This document shows, piece by piece, positions 11,367 to 20,335 of a DNA stretch of 64,000 nt (the first letter of the stretch is position 1; each line of letters begins with the position of its first letter). The DNA is from Colletes latitarsis (taxonomy: Eukaryota > Arthropoda > Insecta > Hymenoptera > Colletidae). The position numbers and the translations under genes were made by a program. The DNA lies in assembly GCF_051014445.1 (NCBI RefSeq), contig NC_135143.1, positions 2,976,001 to 3,040,000 on the forward strand, written 5' to 3'. The notes under the pieces were generated by a model. That model made no database searches, was not told the DNA's origin, and worked only from the letters and a program-made list of their open reading frames with translations.

Positions 11367-11719
11367 CATATATTTATCGTTAGTCGTAACAAGCATATTA
11401 TTTAACACTTTAAGTCGTCCTCTAAAGATGTTCCTATAAACGTAATGGTTAAAAATATAATGTTTGTACGATTGCTCGCATAGAAATTAGAATTTTTATA
11501 CATATTTGTCAAAAATATAGAGTCTATAATTTTATTTTTATTTTTGGCGAAAGTGTAGAGTTTATGATTTTATTTAAATTTGCTGCTGTCTAAGTGGTAA
11601 ACGAATTCGACGGTAACGATGAAATAAAAATTGACACTATTAAAATAATTTATTCGTAAAATTTAAATACGATCCTTTAACATGAAATGTGCCCTCGAGC
11701 TTTAGGAATTTAACATGTA
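11367..11719. other. No gene recognised
   Basis: AT-rich single-copy-looking DNA with a short internal repetition (the phrases ATAGAGTCTATAATTTTATT and GTAGAGTTTATGATTTTATT at about 11518 and 11554). Nothing else identifiable. Confidence 0.4.
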
Positions 11720-12420
11720 AAACAGCCTAAGCGCGGGTCCATTGCTGCTTTAAATGGCACAGTAAATTTGTCCACCTACCTAGCATTAATTTTCCTTTTG
11801 AATATGCTGGTACGAAAGCCCGGTCTTTCAATACCCATTCGATCGAAGGCCCCGGTTCGATTACAATAGCTTTTGCAACTGTTTTCCCGAGACTACCGTG
11901 AATGGTCTCGGCTATGCGCATTATAGTACTCCGAAATTATGGGTGAAATTTATTTCTTGAATTTTTGTAGTCCCACCTTTCGTAATGGTTCCAACGCGTA
12001 AAGAAATAATTTCTGTGAAATGGCAGCTCGATCGAATAACGGGAAAGTTAGCTAGGTTTACGCGTAAAACTTTCAGACAATATGAATCATGTTTTTCCGT
12101 TATCCAATCGGGTGGATGTTTTACACGAATTATTTCTTTATGCATGGAAACCATTATCCGAGGCGGGGGTACAAGAATTCAGGAAATAAATTTCAACTAT
12201 CTATAATTCCCTAGTAGTATAATACGCACGGCGGAGTTCGGTCGGGCGGCCTCGGGGAAACACTTGCAAAAGTTATTGTAATCGAATGCACCCTCCGCCT
12301 GAATGGATATTGGAACATCGTTTCCGTATCGATAAATACAAACAAGAAAATTACTGCTAGATAGCTGGACAAATTTGGTACACCATTCGGAGCAGCGACG
12401 AATCCAAGCTTATTTAGTTT
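11720..12420. repeat. Large imperfect palindrome, about 350-bp arms
   Basis: The two halves are reverse complements of each other, centred on ACGCGT at 12060-12065. Pairs visible: AATTTGTCCACCTACCTAGC (left) with AATTTGTCCAGCTATCTAGC (right, reversed); TTCGATTACAATAGCTTTTG with TTCGATTACAATAACTTTTG; AAGAAATAATT in both. Similarity looks like roughly three quarters. Because of the symmetry, overlapping frames on the two strands (11921-12154 minus, 77 codons; 11985-12206 plus, 73 codons) are mutually similar, for example HKEIIRVKHPPDWITEK and RKEIISVKWQLDRITGK. There is no known domain. It could be an inverted duplication, a foldback element or a hairpin-RNA locus. Confidence 0.8.
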
Positions 12421-13337
12421 TAAATGAAAAACTCCCAAGATTTAGACACGTTTGCTCGTTACCTAATCGAATTCAAACGTTATATATTATTTTTCACCGT
12501 ACGACCTATAAAGAAATAAATTATTTTGCTTCAGGAAATTTTTTTTCACGGAAACTTAACTTCTATTTTATTATTTTATTTGTTTAATGCTTGTATAGTA
12601 GGCTCAGGATGATTTCCAGTTTACACGTTTACTTTTTCTATCTAGGGAGCTATAATTGCCCATGCTTTCATAATCCTATTCATTATTTACAGTACTATTT
12701 ATTATCTAGTAATTTTAAAGTTTATTGATAATGGTGTTACCTTTTGTAGTATTTTGTTTTTTTTCTGATATGTACATTAGTTATTAGTGACAATTTTGAA
12801 GAATGTTTTAAATAAGTATTAAAAAGGATCCGATTTTGCATAAAAAGGTGTAATAGTTCCTTATTGGTTTCTCTTGGTTTGAGCCTGTGCGCCGAAATTA
12901 TGATTCGACGTTAACCAGATATGCGACAATTCTGTGTGTTTTAAGGAAACCTTCATTTTCTTGAAACTCTCAGAACATGACACACGTGTTGTTTGTTTAA
13001 GGACCCTCGAAAAGCCGTTAGTAATGTAATGTTTTACAGAAAAATAGTTTGAAATTATGTGAGGCAAACATCTATAGAAGTATTTCTGACAGCAGTTAAT
13101 TAAATCATATAAAATCAATTTTTGATAAGACAAGTTAAGAGTCCTTTTTACATCTGTATATATTGTATCGATGAGTAAAATAAACATCTCGTTATATTTC
13201 TTTAATTTATGTGTGACACAATGTGTAACAATTACACATTGACATAAAATGCCCCACTTTACAAAATTAATTTTTTCGAAGTCATGCTTCTTAGATAAAT
13301 GTAACCGAAGTCATTAATGCTAAAAAGTATATATATA
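12421..13337. other. No gene recognised; unassigned 108-codon minus-strand frame at 12861-13187
   Basis: AT-rich. The minus-strand frame 12861-13187 (start MFILLIDTIYTDVKRTLNLS, end AQAQTKRNQ) has no domain I know and no obvious splice partners. It may be a chance frame. The region ends in an AT microsatellite directly before the mariner TIR. Confidence 0.35.
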
Positions 13338-13429
13338 TATTGGTTTGGTAACTAAGTAATTACGGATTTTTTTAATAAAATAAAAAGACAATTTTTTCAT
13401 GGAACGAAATAACTTTATTTAGTAATGTA

Positions 13430-14066
13430 GTATCCCTTTTTAACGATGATCTTTCGTCATCTTACACGCAACATCATAATTCCCTGTTCATAAAAGTGTT
13501 CTGGTTTTTATCGGCAAAAAACTAAACCAAGTGTAATTTGATATCATCATCGTTATTAAAATTGTTACCATTCAAGAAGTTTTGCAAAGAACGAAAGAAA
13601 TGATAATCTGACGGTGCAAGGTCAGAACTATATGGTGGATGTAACAACACATCCCAACCAAGCTCCAATAATTTTCGCCCAGTGGCCAAAGATGTGTCAT
13701 GATGGAACACAATATCTTTACAATTTATCAATTCTGGTCGCTTTTCTTGAATTGCATGATTCAATTTGGTTAGTTGTTAAATGTACACATCCGAGTTGAT
13801 GGTTTCGTTGCGTGGCAAAAGTTCAAAGCAGACGATTCCTTTGTGATCCCACTAAACTGATAACATAATCTTCTTTAGATGAATATCAACTTTGATTTAA
13901 GCTGGTTCATCTTGCTTGCTCCACGATCCTTTTCGATTGATGCTGTTGTAAGCAACCCATTTTTCATCTCTAGTTATCAATCTTTTTAAAAATGGACCAT
14001 TTTCGTTACGTTTCATAAGCAAATCGTAGATATTAATGCGTTGTGTTAAGTGAATTTCTTTGTGCT
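13430..14066 (-). pseudogene. Mariner transposase, catalytic two-thirds, broken
   Basis: Reading the minus strand: HLTQRINIYDLLMKRNENGP, then LITRDEKWV (first Asp; GDEKWV in active relatives), WDHKGIVCFELLPRNETINS, a stop within VYIxQLTKLN, HAIQEKRPELINCKDIVFHH, D (second Asp), TSLATGRKLLELGWDV, PYSSDLAPSDYHFFRSLQNF (third Asp), NGNNFNNDDDIKLHLV, then a decayed C-terminus. The usual NARPH after HHD is deleted. The spacing pattern is the mariner DD34D type apart from that deletion. The N-terminal DNA-binding domain is lost to the nested insertion. Clearly dead. Confidence 0.85.
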
Positions 14067-14076
14067 TTTTTTTTTT

Positions 14077-14444
14077 AATAATGAATTTGCACACGTTGCA
14101 GGATAAATAGTAAAGGACAATATTTTCTCTTAACTAAATTAATGAAAGACCTGATGTATCGGAAACGCCCAACGACAAGAGAGAATATGATAGAAAGAAT
14201 CAAAGAAGCAATTCAATTGTTAAATGCTAATAAAATCTTTGTATTACGCAGAATGGTGGCTCATTTGAACACCAACGTGAACCAATATTAGATACCTAAT
14301 TATTTCCTGTTTATTTTCAAAATTAATCCTTGTTACCCTTTTGTTTATTTCCATAGTTTATTTCTATTAAGTTCTTTATTAATTTAGTTAAGAGAAGATA
14401 TTGTCCTTTACTATTTGTCCTGTAACGTGTGCAAATTCATTATT
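14077..14444. mobile_element. Inverted-repeat element nested in mariner, 70-bp TIRs
   Basis: Bases 14077-14146 and 14372-14444 are nearly perfect reverse complements over about 70 bp (AATAATGAATTTGCACACGT... and its partner). The approximately 225-bp interior contains a short transposase-like frame (14142-14291). The insertion lies after the poly-T run at 14066-14076 in the mariner transposase. High arm identity implies it is younger than its host, or that the arms are kept alike by gene conversion. Confidence 0.75.
14142..14291 (+). pseudogene. Transposase C-terminal fragment (DD41D-like family), 49 codons
   Basis: The frame reads MKDLMYRKRPTTRENMIERI, then KEAIQLLNANKIFVLRRMVA and HLNTNVNQY. 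It follows the pattern of the transposase tail at 55.7-56.15 kb (LKNFVYQKVLTTPENMKQRI), including the TT.ENM..RI stretch. It holds no catalytic residue. Its position between the 70-bp TIRs suggests a deletion derivative that kept only the 3' end of its transposase. The family assignment rests on this short stretch only. Confidence 0.45.
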
Positions 14445-14735
14445 AAAAATTACATCCTTAATTTGAAAAATGTGAATTCATACATTGGAATTCATTTTCC
14501 GTCCAATGCTTTTCGAGAAAAGCGTCTAAGACAAAACTTTTACATTTTTTTGCGTACAATTTGAATATGCAATAAAAAATATCAGATCCCATTTTTAAAA
14601 AACGACTTCCGGTTTGAAAATCCTATTTCCGGTTAGTACCGGAAATTGCAACTATCATCATTTGATAGAGCGTGTCCGAATTAGTTACTAAAATTTTTTT
14701 CTAGGTCTAAATTTTGGTCTAGGACACCCTGTATA
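14445..14735. mobile_element. Unassigned insert tail ending ACACCCTGTA inside mariner TIR
   Basis: This AT-rich stretch contains an internal inverted motif (CTTCCGGTTTG...TTTCCGGTTAGTACCGGAAA) and ends GGTCTAGGACACCCTGTA, a typical TA-target transposon end. It abuts the last 13 bases of the mariner right TIR. The partner left end is not visible, so the insert is either truncated or part of the same composite as 14077-14444. Confidence 0.4.
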
Positions 14736-14856
14736 GTTGCCAAACCAATACATATTATACTTTAAACAAGTATCACTCACAATGTTGAAAATAGACTAGA
14801 AAACAAATTGAAAAATAAGAAACCATCGATCATAACGATCCTACTTTCTTCTAAAG

Positions 14857-14891
14857 ACTCTGTGCAGTACTCTGTGCAGTACTCTGTGCAG
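14857..14891. repeat. Short tandem repeat, 12-bp unit, three copies
   Basis: ACTCTGTGCAGT is repeated exactly at 14857, 14869 and 14881 (the last lacks its final base). Confidence 0.9.
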
Positions 14892-16160
14892 AATTTCTCG
14901 ATCGAATTGCATTTTCAGCGTGCAAGGTGTTAAATCGTCGCTGCAATTGCATCATGCATATGACGCACAATCGTTTCATTTAGGCGTCCAGGTACGAATT
15001 CGCGAAATTCGAAATTCGCTCATTTGCCAGTATCGCGTGATGTCCAGCGACTTAACCGTTGCTGGAAAATGGCTTCGGCTCGAAAATAGACTCTCGCGGC
15101 ATCGGTCGATCATGTTTCGAACCGTTAGTGTGAGACACGCAGGTGGTTTTGCGTCATGAGGCGTAATGTCAAAGGTTCCCTCGAATGATTCATAATAAAA
15201 CGTTTGCACGGTTTATTATCGCGTACGTCGCGTGGGTTAGAGAGAGGGAGGGAGGGGGGTGGACGTAGGGCGAGTAGTTCGCACTTCATTGAGCGCAGCA
15301 GAGGCCGCTGGCATTTTCAGTTTCTCTCGTTGGAGAAGGAACAGAAAACGAGATAGAAAAAGGAAGAGGGAGAGGAATGGGTTGTGGAAAGCAACGAAAT
15401 GATATTCAGGACGGTGGCGCATACCGAGCGAGATTTATTCAAATTTTCGTGACTAGACGGGTCGTTGGACGATCCTCTCTCTTCTATACCGGTCGGTCCT
15501 TTTTTCACCTCTCGTTCTATCACTCTGTTTCATTCCCCGGTCCCGGAGTCTCTTATTTTTCTAACCTTCTTTTTTGCCCCCCTCCCCTCTCGAACTTGGT
15601 GAGAAAGTATGCGGGAAACACAAAGGATCTCTTCACGTGCGGAGGGCGAGAAAAAGGCAGAACCTGCCACGGGAAAGCTGAAGAAGAGTCGGTTGGTTCA
15701 GATAAGAACGCCCATAAAGGAGATAAAGATTGTTTGTTTGGTCCAGGCCGACGACGGGCTGCCGTGGGACCAGCGTTCCCTTTTTTACTCTTATTTCCCT
15801 TCGTTTCGTTCATTTCGGTCAGCGCGCCGATGACTCTGCTTCTTCCATTTTCTCTTCTACCGGTGCCCTTCCTCCCTCTGTTAGGTTGTTCTCTAAATTC
15901 CTACGGTTTCCATTTTATATCGAATACTGTTAAAACGTAGATTATGCAATCGCATCTTCACATCTGAGGTGTCAACACGTATGTCTAATTCAATATCGAG
16001 TAAGTAAAAGGTTGTTACTGTCTTTGCATAATCAAATTTCAACAAATATAATTCGTAACATTTGTCTATCGATTATATTGTTGGATTTCAGGTTGTGGAA
16101 TTGAGTGCAATACTTTATAAAATGTAACAGTTATTCAAGTGTATGTCTAGCTTTCGAAAT
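14892..16160. other. GC-rich island at about 15000-15940, no gene recognised
   Basis: Composition is CpG- and purine/pyrimidine-rich, with long GA/CT-skewed runs (15240-15380). Frames here reach 187 codons (15377-15940 plus) but overlap several others on both strands and show low-complexity Phe/Ser/Arg composition, as expected from skewed GC-rich DNA. No splice-framed domain or transposase is visible. A promoter or regulatory island is possible but unproven. Bases 15941-16160 are AT-rich with nothing identifiable. Confidence 0.45.
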
Positions 16161-16351
16161 ACAGTATTGTCTCTATAGAAGCGACGCTCTCGGGGCTCAA
16201 CGCTCGGTTATATCGTAGACGAGAAACGATTCTTGATACTTCGTTGACGCCTACTGGTGGTGACGAGTGTAGAAAAGAACAGCGAGCATATGACAAAGGG
16301 GGCCTGAGCGCCCGAGCATCGCCGAATTTGCTATCGCTTCCTTTGCTTCGG

Positions 16352-16506
16352 GTCGGCTGTAGCGAAACACAGGCGATGTTTATGCGAGCCTATACCGAAT
16401 CGGTGTTCTAATTCTGACCTCTACCTCTCTTGGTAGAGGTTGCAGAATGAAATACTGATTCTGTATGGGCTCCCGTAAACATCGCCTGTGTTCTGATACA
16501 GCCGAC
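16352..16506. repeat. 155-nt hairpin, unit 1
   Basis: The left arm 16352-16425 (starting GTCGGCTGTAGCGAAACACA) pairs with 16432-16506 around a 6-base loop TCTCTT. Most of the roughly 74 positions pair, with the closing stem CCTCTACC/GGTAGAGG perfect. In RNA it would form a long imperfect stem, larger than a typical insect pre-miRNA. It could equally be the ends of a compact foldback element. Confidence 0.8.
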
Positions 16507-16763
16507 GTGGAGTCACCTGAGCGATGCATGCTTTTGATCGCTTATTGCGTTAGTAGATGGGATCTAAATTGTACAGTATTGTCTCTATAGAAGCGACGCT
16601 CTCGGGGCTCAACGCTCGGCTATATCGTGGACGAGAAACGATTCTTGATACTTTGTTGACGCCTACTGGAGGCGGCGAGTGTAGAGAAGAACAGCGAGCA
16701 TATGACAAAGAGGGCCTGAGCGCCCGAGCATCGCCGAATTTGCTATCGCTTCCTTTGCTTCGG

Positions 16764-16918
16764 GTCGGCTGTAGCGAAACACAGGCGATGTTTATGCGAG
16801 CCTACACCGAATCGGTATTCTAATTCCGATCTCTACCTCTCTTGGTAGAGGTTGCAGAATGAAATACTGATTCTGTACAGGCTCCCGTAAACATCGCCTG
16901 TGTTTCGATACAGCTGAC
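16764..16918. repeat. 155-nt hairpin, unit 2
   Basis: Same structure as at 16352-16506, with the same 6-base loop and the stem-closing CTCTACC/GGTAGAG. Both units conserve the AACACAGGCGATGTTTA arm segment exactly. Substitutions between units in the GCCTA(T/C)A segment are not compensatory: unit 1 pairs there and unit 2 has two mismatches. There is therefore no clear evidence of selection on pairing. Confidence 0.8.
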
Positions 16919-16974
16919 GTGGAGTCACCATGCCTTTGATCGCTTATTGCGTTAGTAAATGGGATCTAAATTGT

Positions 16975-17540
16975 ATATCGTATTTGGTGTTATTTTAATC
17001 AGAAAAGTGTCACGAATATGTTGATGAAGTTTGAAAAAAGGAAGAACAAATAGAAAGATAAATTTCGTTGTTGATTTATTATTGTATATGCACTAGTTAA
17101 ATCGTATCATAACTTCAGTATATACATATATGTATGTATCGCTCGTTTACTGCAATAGTGATATGACTCAAAAAGATACAACTTGTGAATTTAAACTGTT
17201 TAACCAACTTATTTTACTCTGAGTTGTCTCACGATTTCAACAAATAAATGATAGGTCAATGGAATTACATTTCCTTTTTTCAGATGAGGATATACTTTAA
17301 AGAAAGGACAAATGTATATTATAATTTATGAAAAATAATAACAAAAATTATGTTGTACTTGATCTTCGACTTGAAATCAGAAAACTGCCACAGGCATGTT
17401 AAAAGTTTCAAAACAAGAAAAGGAAAAATAAAAAATTTGTATTATTGCACTAGTGTTGCATTAGTAATTTGAACCCGTATCGTGTGACAATGTTCGACGA
17501 CCGATCGTCAAGCGCGCCGCTATCTTGGGGAACTGCCCAT
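16975..17540. other. No gene recognised
   Basis: AT-rich DNA between the tandem hairpin array and a short palindrome; nothing identifiable. Confidence 0.4.
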
Positions 17541-17549
17541 AGGAAGGCA

Positions 17550-17668
17550 CACTCGCTGGTCCAGCGAGTGCTGGGTTCTAACAGTACGCAGTGGGGATAA
17601 GTAGAGGGAATACGATATTTGCCTATATCGTGGACGAGTTCCGAGCTTATATAGAGAAAATACTGTAT
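17550..17668. repeat. 10-bp palindrome and sequence shared with the 16-kb tandem units
   Basis: CACTCGCTGG-T-CCAGCGAGTG (17550-17570) is a perfect short stem. At about 17632-17647, CTATATCGTGGACGAG matches unit 2 of the tandem array exactly. At 17646-17668 the reverse complement of the unit start (CAGTATT...CTCTATA) appears. This looks like a rearranged relative of the 412-bp unit. Confidence 0.5.
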
Positions 17669-17687
17669 GTAGTTCCATATACATACT

Positions 17688-17770
17688 CCCACTCGTATTA
17701 TAGTATACATATAAGACTACATATAATGGAGCTTCACTAGAATTGAAAACAGTTTGTTTCTTGTGAATTG
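17688..17770 (+). repeat. R3 terminal fragment, degenerate
   Basis: CATACTCCCACTCGTATTAT followed by ATAATGGAGCTTCACTAG and GTTTCTTGTGAATTGAGTCG matches the left end of the R3 copies at 17832 and 30991. Confidence 0.5.
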
Positions 17771-17831
17771 AGTCGTTGTTTTAAAAAACTGATGTATACA
17801 AAAAAATGTATAAAAAACTGTATAGAGTATA

Positions 17832-18485
17832 CAATTACTCGTATTTCTATACTATAATGGTGATTCATCATACATAAAAAAAAATGTGTTTCTTATCAAT
17901 TGAGCCGTTGTTGTTGAAATTTGTATAATTCTATTTTTTCATACATTATAATATATGATAAATTAAGAACAAAACTTATCAATGGTCGTGGTACGTTGAA
18001 AACACCGGTTCTCGTCCCATCATCGACGTTAAGCTGCGTTGGTCGTGGTCAAGTACCTACAGTACTTTGGGATGGGTGACCGCTTGGAAACACCGCATAT
18101 TGTTGTTGTTATTATAATTGTATACTTTTTATATTATACTTCTCTATCAGGGTTCCGATTGGACATTACTACTAACACGTTAATAAAAAAAAAAAAGAAC
18201 AACCTATTTTGTAAATAAAAATTAACACAGTGTTACAAAAACACATTTTGGTAAAACACGTTTGGTAAAAGTAAATGGAAAAATCTAAGAAATAAAACTA
18301 TCTACATAGAAGTAACACAGAACTACTTCGTAAGTAGAGGTAACACAAAACTACTTCGTAAATAAAGTATCACAGTGTAATAAACATTTGGTAAAAATAA
18401 ATGAAAATTCGTTTACAGGAAATGAGTTTCTTTTCATTTATAGTGAATCACCATTATAGGGTAAGAATATGAGTGGGGGAGTAAC
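17832..18485. mobile_element. R3 inverted-repeat element, copy 1 (carries 5S-like sequence)
   Basis: The left end (ACAATTACTCGTATTTCTAT, then ACTATAATGGTGATTCATCA) is inverted at the right end (TGAATCACCATTATAGGGTA through GAGTGGGGGAGTAAC). The interior has repeated phrases (AAAACTACTTCGTAAATAAA; TTTGGTAAAAATAAATGAAA) shared with 30991-31796. No transposase is present. The 5S rRNA-like sequence at 17978-18108 lies inside and is not present in the other copies. The superfamily is not recognised. Confidence 0.65.
17978..18108 (+). rRNA. 5S rRNA-like sequence (pseudogene or 5S-derived insert)
   Basis: The plus strand contains the eukaryotic 5S landmarks: ACGTTGAAAACACCGGTTCT, CGTCCCATCATCGACGTTAA, the C-box GGATGGGTGACCGC and GGAAACACCGC near the end. 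The 5' strand (AATGGTCGTGGTACGTTG) and 3' strand (ATATTGTTGTTG) are diverged from normal. An extra CTACAGTAC between AGTAC and TTTGGGATGG looks like a local duplication, making it about 131 nt instead of about 120. The box A region is mutated (GTTAAGCTGCGTTGG). It is single-copy here and embedded in a transposon-like repeat, so most likely a dead or SINE-like derivative rather than a working gene. Confidence 0.75.
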
Positions 18486-20335
18486 TATTCTTCTTAAGAA
18501 GATCCGTAGAAAGAATTAGAGAAGGGTTAGTATAATGTTTCTTAGTGACAAAATGTACAATTTTTATGACTAAGAATGATTTGCCTTACTAGATTTATGA
18601 TGCTAGATTAGATGTTATTTACAAAAGATTCTGTCTGAAATCGATGAGTATGCAATAATATATTTATATATAATTTGATAGATCTCGATTCCTTCTTTTA
18701 AATTATTGTTTTCCATTTTCTACTAATAATAAAAGGAATTTAATCGTAATTCTAAAATAGTTAAGACTGCTTAGACTATTTTTGCCACCTACCAGGAAGG
18801 TTATGTTGTTGATAAAGCAGCGCATAAATGGTTCTTACTATTCCAGCAAGGTGATTTTTCTCTAAATGATGAAAAGTGTTCAAAACACACGAAAAATTTA
18901 GTTATTTCTATCAAATCTAAATTTTCCAAGTCACAGTATCGTTTTCATCGATTACAATTTTACGAAGTTCAAACAATACACGATGCCATTAAAAAAAGTT
19001 GGGGTAACCTCGATTTTCTATAAAAAAAAAATTGTTCCTGAAACATTTTATATTAATACAATGTTTCGTCGTCCAAAAACTGTTTTGTTCGAAACATCTT
19101 CTCGTCGAATACTCCACGATTCAAAGTTATCATGGGAAAGTTAATTTTTCCATGCGTTTTGAGCGACGATTTCCGGTTTCCGTTGTTTCTTTCCTTCCGT
19201 TGGCGATAAAGGATATTCGCTTCTTCTCGGAATGTCAATATCGCGTTCTCTCCTATCTTTACACGTGCTACCCACACAGAACTTCTCAGAACTACTGTGT
19301 GTTCCCGGAACACAAGGCGACATGATTTACGACCGGTGAATCGAGAGTGGCTGTACGTTGCGCGCGCAAAACGCAGCCATAATCTACTGTTCCCATTCTA
19401 CTCGAATCAGTCGCGGGTATTAACACAGTGGCTCCTTCGCGACTGGTCAGAGCGCCGTAATGATAATTAATGAATGAAAAAAACCATTGCGGATGAAGCG
19501 TCGGTGCACGAACGTCGGAGATTGGTTTCCGCGTGTTTCAAGGTTTCGAATGAACCGTGGCGAATTTCTTCGAATGCGAGGGCTACGCTCGCTGCACGAA
19601 ACGAACGTCTCGTTCTGTTTAGAAACTAACAAGTTCGGATAAAACGAGAGTCGTTCGACTCTTCCGACCAACTTTCTCTCGAATAAATGCGATCCATGGT
19701 CATTGTCAACTGTAACAACGACCGAGATATCTAACGTGGCTCAGTAAGTAACCTGGTCTACAACAGACCTGGGGAAAATCTAATCTGACTATACTTGCCA
19801 CGATAAAAATTACACGCAATCTGTAATTATTCGATAATTAGGTAGCTTTTTCACGCTGTAAGGATTTACAATTATAATTGCAGCGCGATCGAACGATAAT
19901 TATCAGACTGCGGATGTTTGTGCAAATGCGTGTTTTTATAGACGGATAGAAAAGTAGGACTTGAATTGAAATTTCTTTTCTTTTCTAAACGTTTCAGTTT
20001 GGACTGTGTTCTACACGTTATATGTATATTGAACGCATTGTTTGGCATATTTTTTCGTGCATAATATATATTCTTTGCATTTTTTAACGTATGATTACAT
20101 GTATATAATCGTATTGTAGCAAATGTAATCTGATTATACTTTGCCCGACTTTGGTCCACAACATGCGCACGAAAGTAAACCAATATACTATAATGCGTTA
20201 TTTAGTTATTTATTTACAGGTACATACAGGTATAATCAGAGTTTGGCAAATTGTATTAAATTCATTCCCTCTAGCTTTTACACTCGCCTGAATATTAATT
20301 TAACTCTACAATCAAGATCCCTTATGGATGATAAA
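18486..20335. other. No gene recognised; GC-rich island at about 19140-19690
   Basis: AT-rich to about 19130. Bases 19140-19690 are richer in CpG, with frames on both strands (19032-19325 plus, 19447-19671 minus) that contain no domain I know. AT-rich again after 19700. Confidence 0.4.

Larger units (their letters stand above)
13340..14748 (-). mobile_element. Mariner element (irritans-like), with nested insertion
   Basis: The left TIR TTGGTTTGGTAACTAAGTAA (13340) pairs with the right end GTTGCCAAACCAA (14736-14748). Both are flanked by TA (13338-13339, 14749-14750), the mariner target site. The transposase remnant reads on the minus strand (13430-14066). The 5' part of the transposase and most of the right TIR are replaced by foreign sequence from about 14077 to 14735, which ends ACACCCTGTA against the mariner TIR. 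Confidence 0.85.
16161..16974. repeat. Tandem duplication of an approximately 412-bp unit containing a long hairpin
   Basis: Unit 1 (16161-16572) and unit 2 (16573-16974) both start ACAGTATTGTCTCTATAGAA and end GGGATCTAAATTGTA. They are very similar; unit 2 lacks about 10 bases near 16929 and has scattered substitutions. Each holds a 155-nt hairpin in its second half (separate entries). Frames such as 16557-16823 are not convincing. The first half includes CTATATCGTGGACGAG, which recurs at about 17632. The family is unknown to me. Confidence 0.85.

Noticed and set aside
12861..13187. 108-codon minus-strand frame
   Set aside because: No domain, no second copy and no splice partners; kept only as a note in the gap entry.
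15377..15940. 187-codon plus-strand open frame
   Set aside because: GC-rich, skewed DNA with four or more overlapping frames on both strands; low-complexity residues, no domain, no splice or start context.
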